7,897 nucleotides of DNA from Claveliimonas sp963592205 (GTDB lineage: Bacteria; Bacillota; Clostridia; Lachnospirales; Lachnospiraceae): positions 1 to 7,897 of the forward strand of contig CAVAVU010000016.1 in assembly GCA_963592205.1 (NCBI GenBank), written 5' to 3'. The notes beneath the pieces were generated by a model. It worked only from the letters and a program-made list of their open reading frames with translations. It did no database searches and was not told where the DNA came from. The translations under genes were made by a program, and so were the position numbers. Shown here in pieces: positions 6,326-7,897 of this stretch (the stretch's first letter is position 1; each line of letters starts with the position of its first letter).

Positions 6326-7897
6326 ATGAAGAGTTTATTAATCCTTGGAGCCGGCGGCTTTGGTCATATGATCAAGGAGACTGCACAGGCACTGGGATAC
6401 GAAGAGATAGTATTTCTGGATGATATGGTAAAGGAAGACGATGTGATCGGTATGTGCTGTGATTATGTGATTAAGCACGAGGAATATCCGGTTGCGGTTG
6501 CTGCATTTGGCAATAATAAGACGCGTCTGTTCTGGACGGACAAATTGCTGGAAGAGGGATATGAAGTTCCTGCGATTGTGCATCCGTCAGCAGTGGTAAG
6601 TCCGAGTGTGACTCTGGAGCCAGGCTGCTTTATCATGCAGAGATCGGTAGTGAATACGAATACAAAGATTGAACGTGCGGCACTGGTGAACAGCGGCGCG
6701 GTTGTGGATCATAATTCTGTTGTATGTGCGGGCGCGCATGTCGGACTCGGCAGTGTGGTCAAAGCAAATTGTACGATCGAGTCGGGACGCAAGGTAGAAG
6801 CAGGAGAGGTTATCTTCTCTACCAGAAGAAAGATCGAAGGTGTGGACAGCCGGAGTCTGGAAGATGCAGTGTATGCATTTGGCTTTGGACCGCTGTGCAG
6901 CTATGTGAAGCCATTTGGAGAGGGACATATCAATGAGACATATGCGGTGTATATGCCGGATCAGAATGGCAACGATGTGCCGTTATACGTGCTTCAGCGT
7001 ATTAATGTAAAGGTATTTAAGAATCCGGATCAGGTTATGGACAATATCTTTGGCGTAACCGAATATCTGCGTAATATCATCCGCCAAGAAGGCGGAGATC
7101 TGGATCGTGAGGCATTGTCTTATATTAAGACCAAATCTGGCGAGACCTACTTTGAGGATGATAACGGACAGCCGTGGCGATGCCTGCATTATGTGGCGAA
7201 TTCCATTTGCCATCAGCAGGTGGAGAGACCGGAGCAGTTCTATCAGTCAGCATTAAGTTTCGGACATTTTCTGAAGCAGTTGGGTGATTATCCGGCAGAA
7301 AGTCTGTATGAGACCATTCCACAGTTCCACGATACGGTAAAGCGTCTCAGAGATTTTAAGGATGCACAGCGCAAAGATGTGAAGAACAGAGCACGCAAGT
7401 GTAAGCCGGAGATTGAATTCGTGCTTTCCCGTGAAGACGACTGCGGCGTACTGATGAAGCAGCTGGAGGAAGGAAAGCTCCCGCTTCGTGTAACGCATAA
7501 CGATACCAAGCTGAATAATATTCTGTTTGATGCAGATACAGATGAAGGCTTATGCATTATTGACCTGGATACGATCATGCCGGGACTTGCAGCTAATGAC
7601 TTTGGTGATTCGATCCGATTTGGCGCATCGACAGCAGAAGAGGATGAGCCGAATCTGGATAAAGTACATTTTGATATCAATCTTTACGATATTTATACCA
7701 AGGGATATCTGGAGATGGCGAAGGATGTACTGATATCGGCTGAGATCGCAAGTCTTCCGTGGGGAGCGAGACTTATGACGCTGGAATGCGGTATGCGCTT
7801 CCTTGCAGATTATCTGCAGGGGGATGTATATTTTAAGACAGCTTATCCGGAGCACAATCTGGTGCGCACCCGCAACCAGTGGGCGCTGTTCGAGGCC
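6326..7897 (+). CDS. NeuD/PglD-type acyltransferase-like domain fused to an N-acetylhexosamine 1-kinase (NahK-like), 3' partial
   Basis: I followed one frame line by line from ATG 6326 to the last base: 524 codons without a stop. Residues 1-80 form a PglD/NeuD-type Rossmann domain with LGAGGFGH (7-14) and FLDD (30-33). Residues 84-165 form a short left-handed beta-helix with hexapeptide-like repeats (IVHPSAVVSPSVTLEPG) and the family's likely catalytic His in GAVVDHNSVV (H129). From about residue 180 the protein matches Bifidobacterium NahK as I recall it, motif by motif: PFGEGHINETY (196-206), YVLQRIN (221-227), LRVTHNDTKLNNILFD (387-402) with catalytic Asp 393, IDLDT (412-416) with the metal-binding Asp 413, NDFGDSIRFGAS (424-435), and MRFLADYLQGD followed by YPEHNLVRTR. 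NahK phosphorylates GlcNAc or GalNAc at C1 using ATP, the entry to lacto-N-biose and galacto-N-biose salvage. Roughly 20-35 C-terminal residues lie beyond the window. There are no signal or membrane segments. Kinase function is likely; the N-terminal activity is uncertain, and the exact sugar is unknown. Confidence 0.85.
   Translation, partial: MKSLLILGAGGFGHMIKETAQALGYEEIVFLDDMVKEDDVIGMCCDYVIKHEEYPVAVAAFGNNKTRLFWTDKLLEEGYEVPAIVHPSAVVSPSVTLEPGCFIMQRSVVNTNTKIERAALVNSGAVVDHNSVVCAGAHVGLGSVVKANCTIESGRKVEAGEVIFSTRRKIEGVDSRSLEDAVYAFGFGPLCSYVKPFGEGHINETYAVYMPDQNGNDVPLYVLQRINVKVFKNPDQVMDNIFGVTEYLRNIIRQEGGDLDREALSYIKTKSGETYFEDDNGQPWRCLHYVANSICHQQVERPEQFYQSALSFGHFLKQLGDYPAESLYETIPQFHDTVKRLRDFKDAQRKDVKNRARKCKPEIEFVLSREDDCGVLMKQLEEGKLPLRVTHNDTKLNNILFDADTDEGLCIIDLDTIMPGLAANDFGDSIRFGASTAEEDEPNLDKVHFDINLYDIYTKGYLEMAKDVLISAEIASLPWGARLMTLECGMRFLADYLQGDVYFKTAYPEHNLVRTRNQWALFEA

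Noticed and set aside
1..7897. CRISPR array, tRNA or rRNA gene
   Set aside because: No regularly spaced repeats and no cloverleaf or rRNA-like conserved segments were seen. Almost all bases are explained by protein genes or remnants.

Overview
The window looks like chromosomal DNA from an anaerobic gut clostridium, most likely Lachnospiraceae. This rests on moderate GC, strong AGGAG-type ribosome binding sites, a clostridial 'flagellin lysine methylase' homologue, and a C-terminal kinase domain that closely resembles the N-acetylhexosamine kinase (NahK) of gut bacteria. The family assignment is inference; no rRNA or other phylogenetic marker is present.

Layout. (1) Positions 2-1045 (+) hold the 3' part of a UDP-glucose 6-dehydrogenase of the short E. 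coli type, cut by the left edge. A small hairpin follows it. (2) Positions 1149-1460 (+) hold an AT- and lysine-rich 3' remnant that looks like the tail of a TOPRIM-domain protein (OLD-nuclease type). A strong hairpin terminator at 1468-1500 closes it and also sits just past the end of the convergent gene. (3) Positions 1516-2616 (-) hold a complete cysteine-rich FliB/YkgJ-family protein with its own promoter and ribosome binding site. (4) Positions 2619-3011 (+) are an open frame with coding character but no usable start. The promoter of gene 3 lies inside its 5' end, so it is read as a truncated gene. (5) Positions 3099-6314 (+) hold a complete carB, the large subunit of carbamoyl-phosphate synthase, without carA beside it. 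(6) Positions 6326-7897 (+) hold an open frame of 524 codons that runs off the right edge. It joins a NeuD/PglD-type Rossmann plus left-handed beta-helix domain to a nearly complete NahK-type sugar-1-kinase.

How they fit together. Only carB and the fusion gene form a convincing operon: the gap is 11 bases and the downstream ribosome binding site overlaps the carB stop codon. The left part is a patchwork of two gene remnants around a fliB-like gene, which suggests past insertion and deletion between two stable blocks (ugd and carB). The most unusual object is the acyltransferase-like/hexosamine-kinase fusion coupled to carB. It could be a bifunctional or self-scaffolded enzyme of amino-sugar salvage or activated-sugar synthesis.
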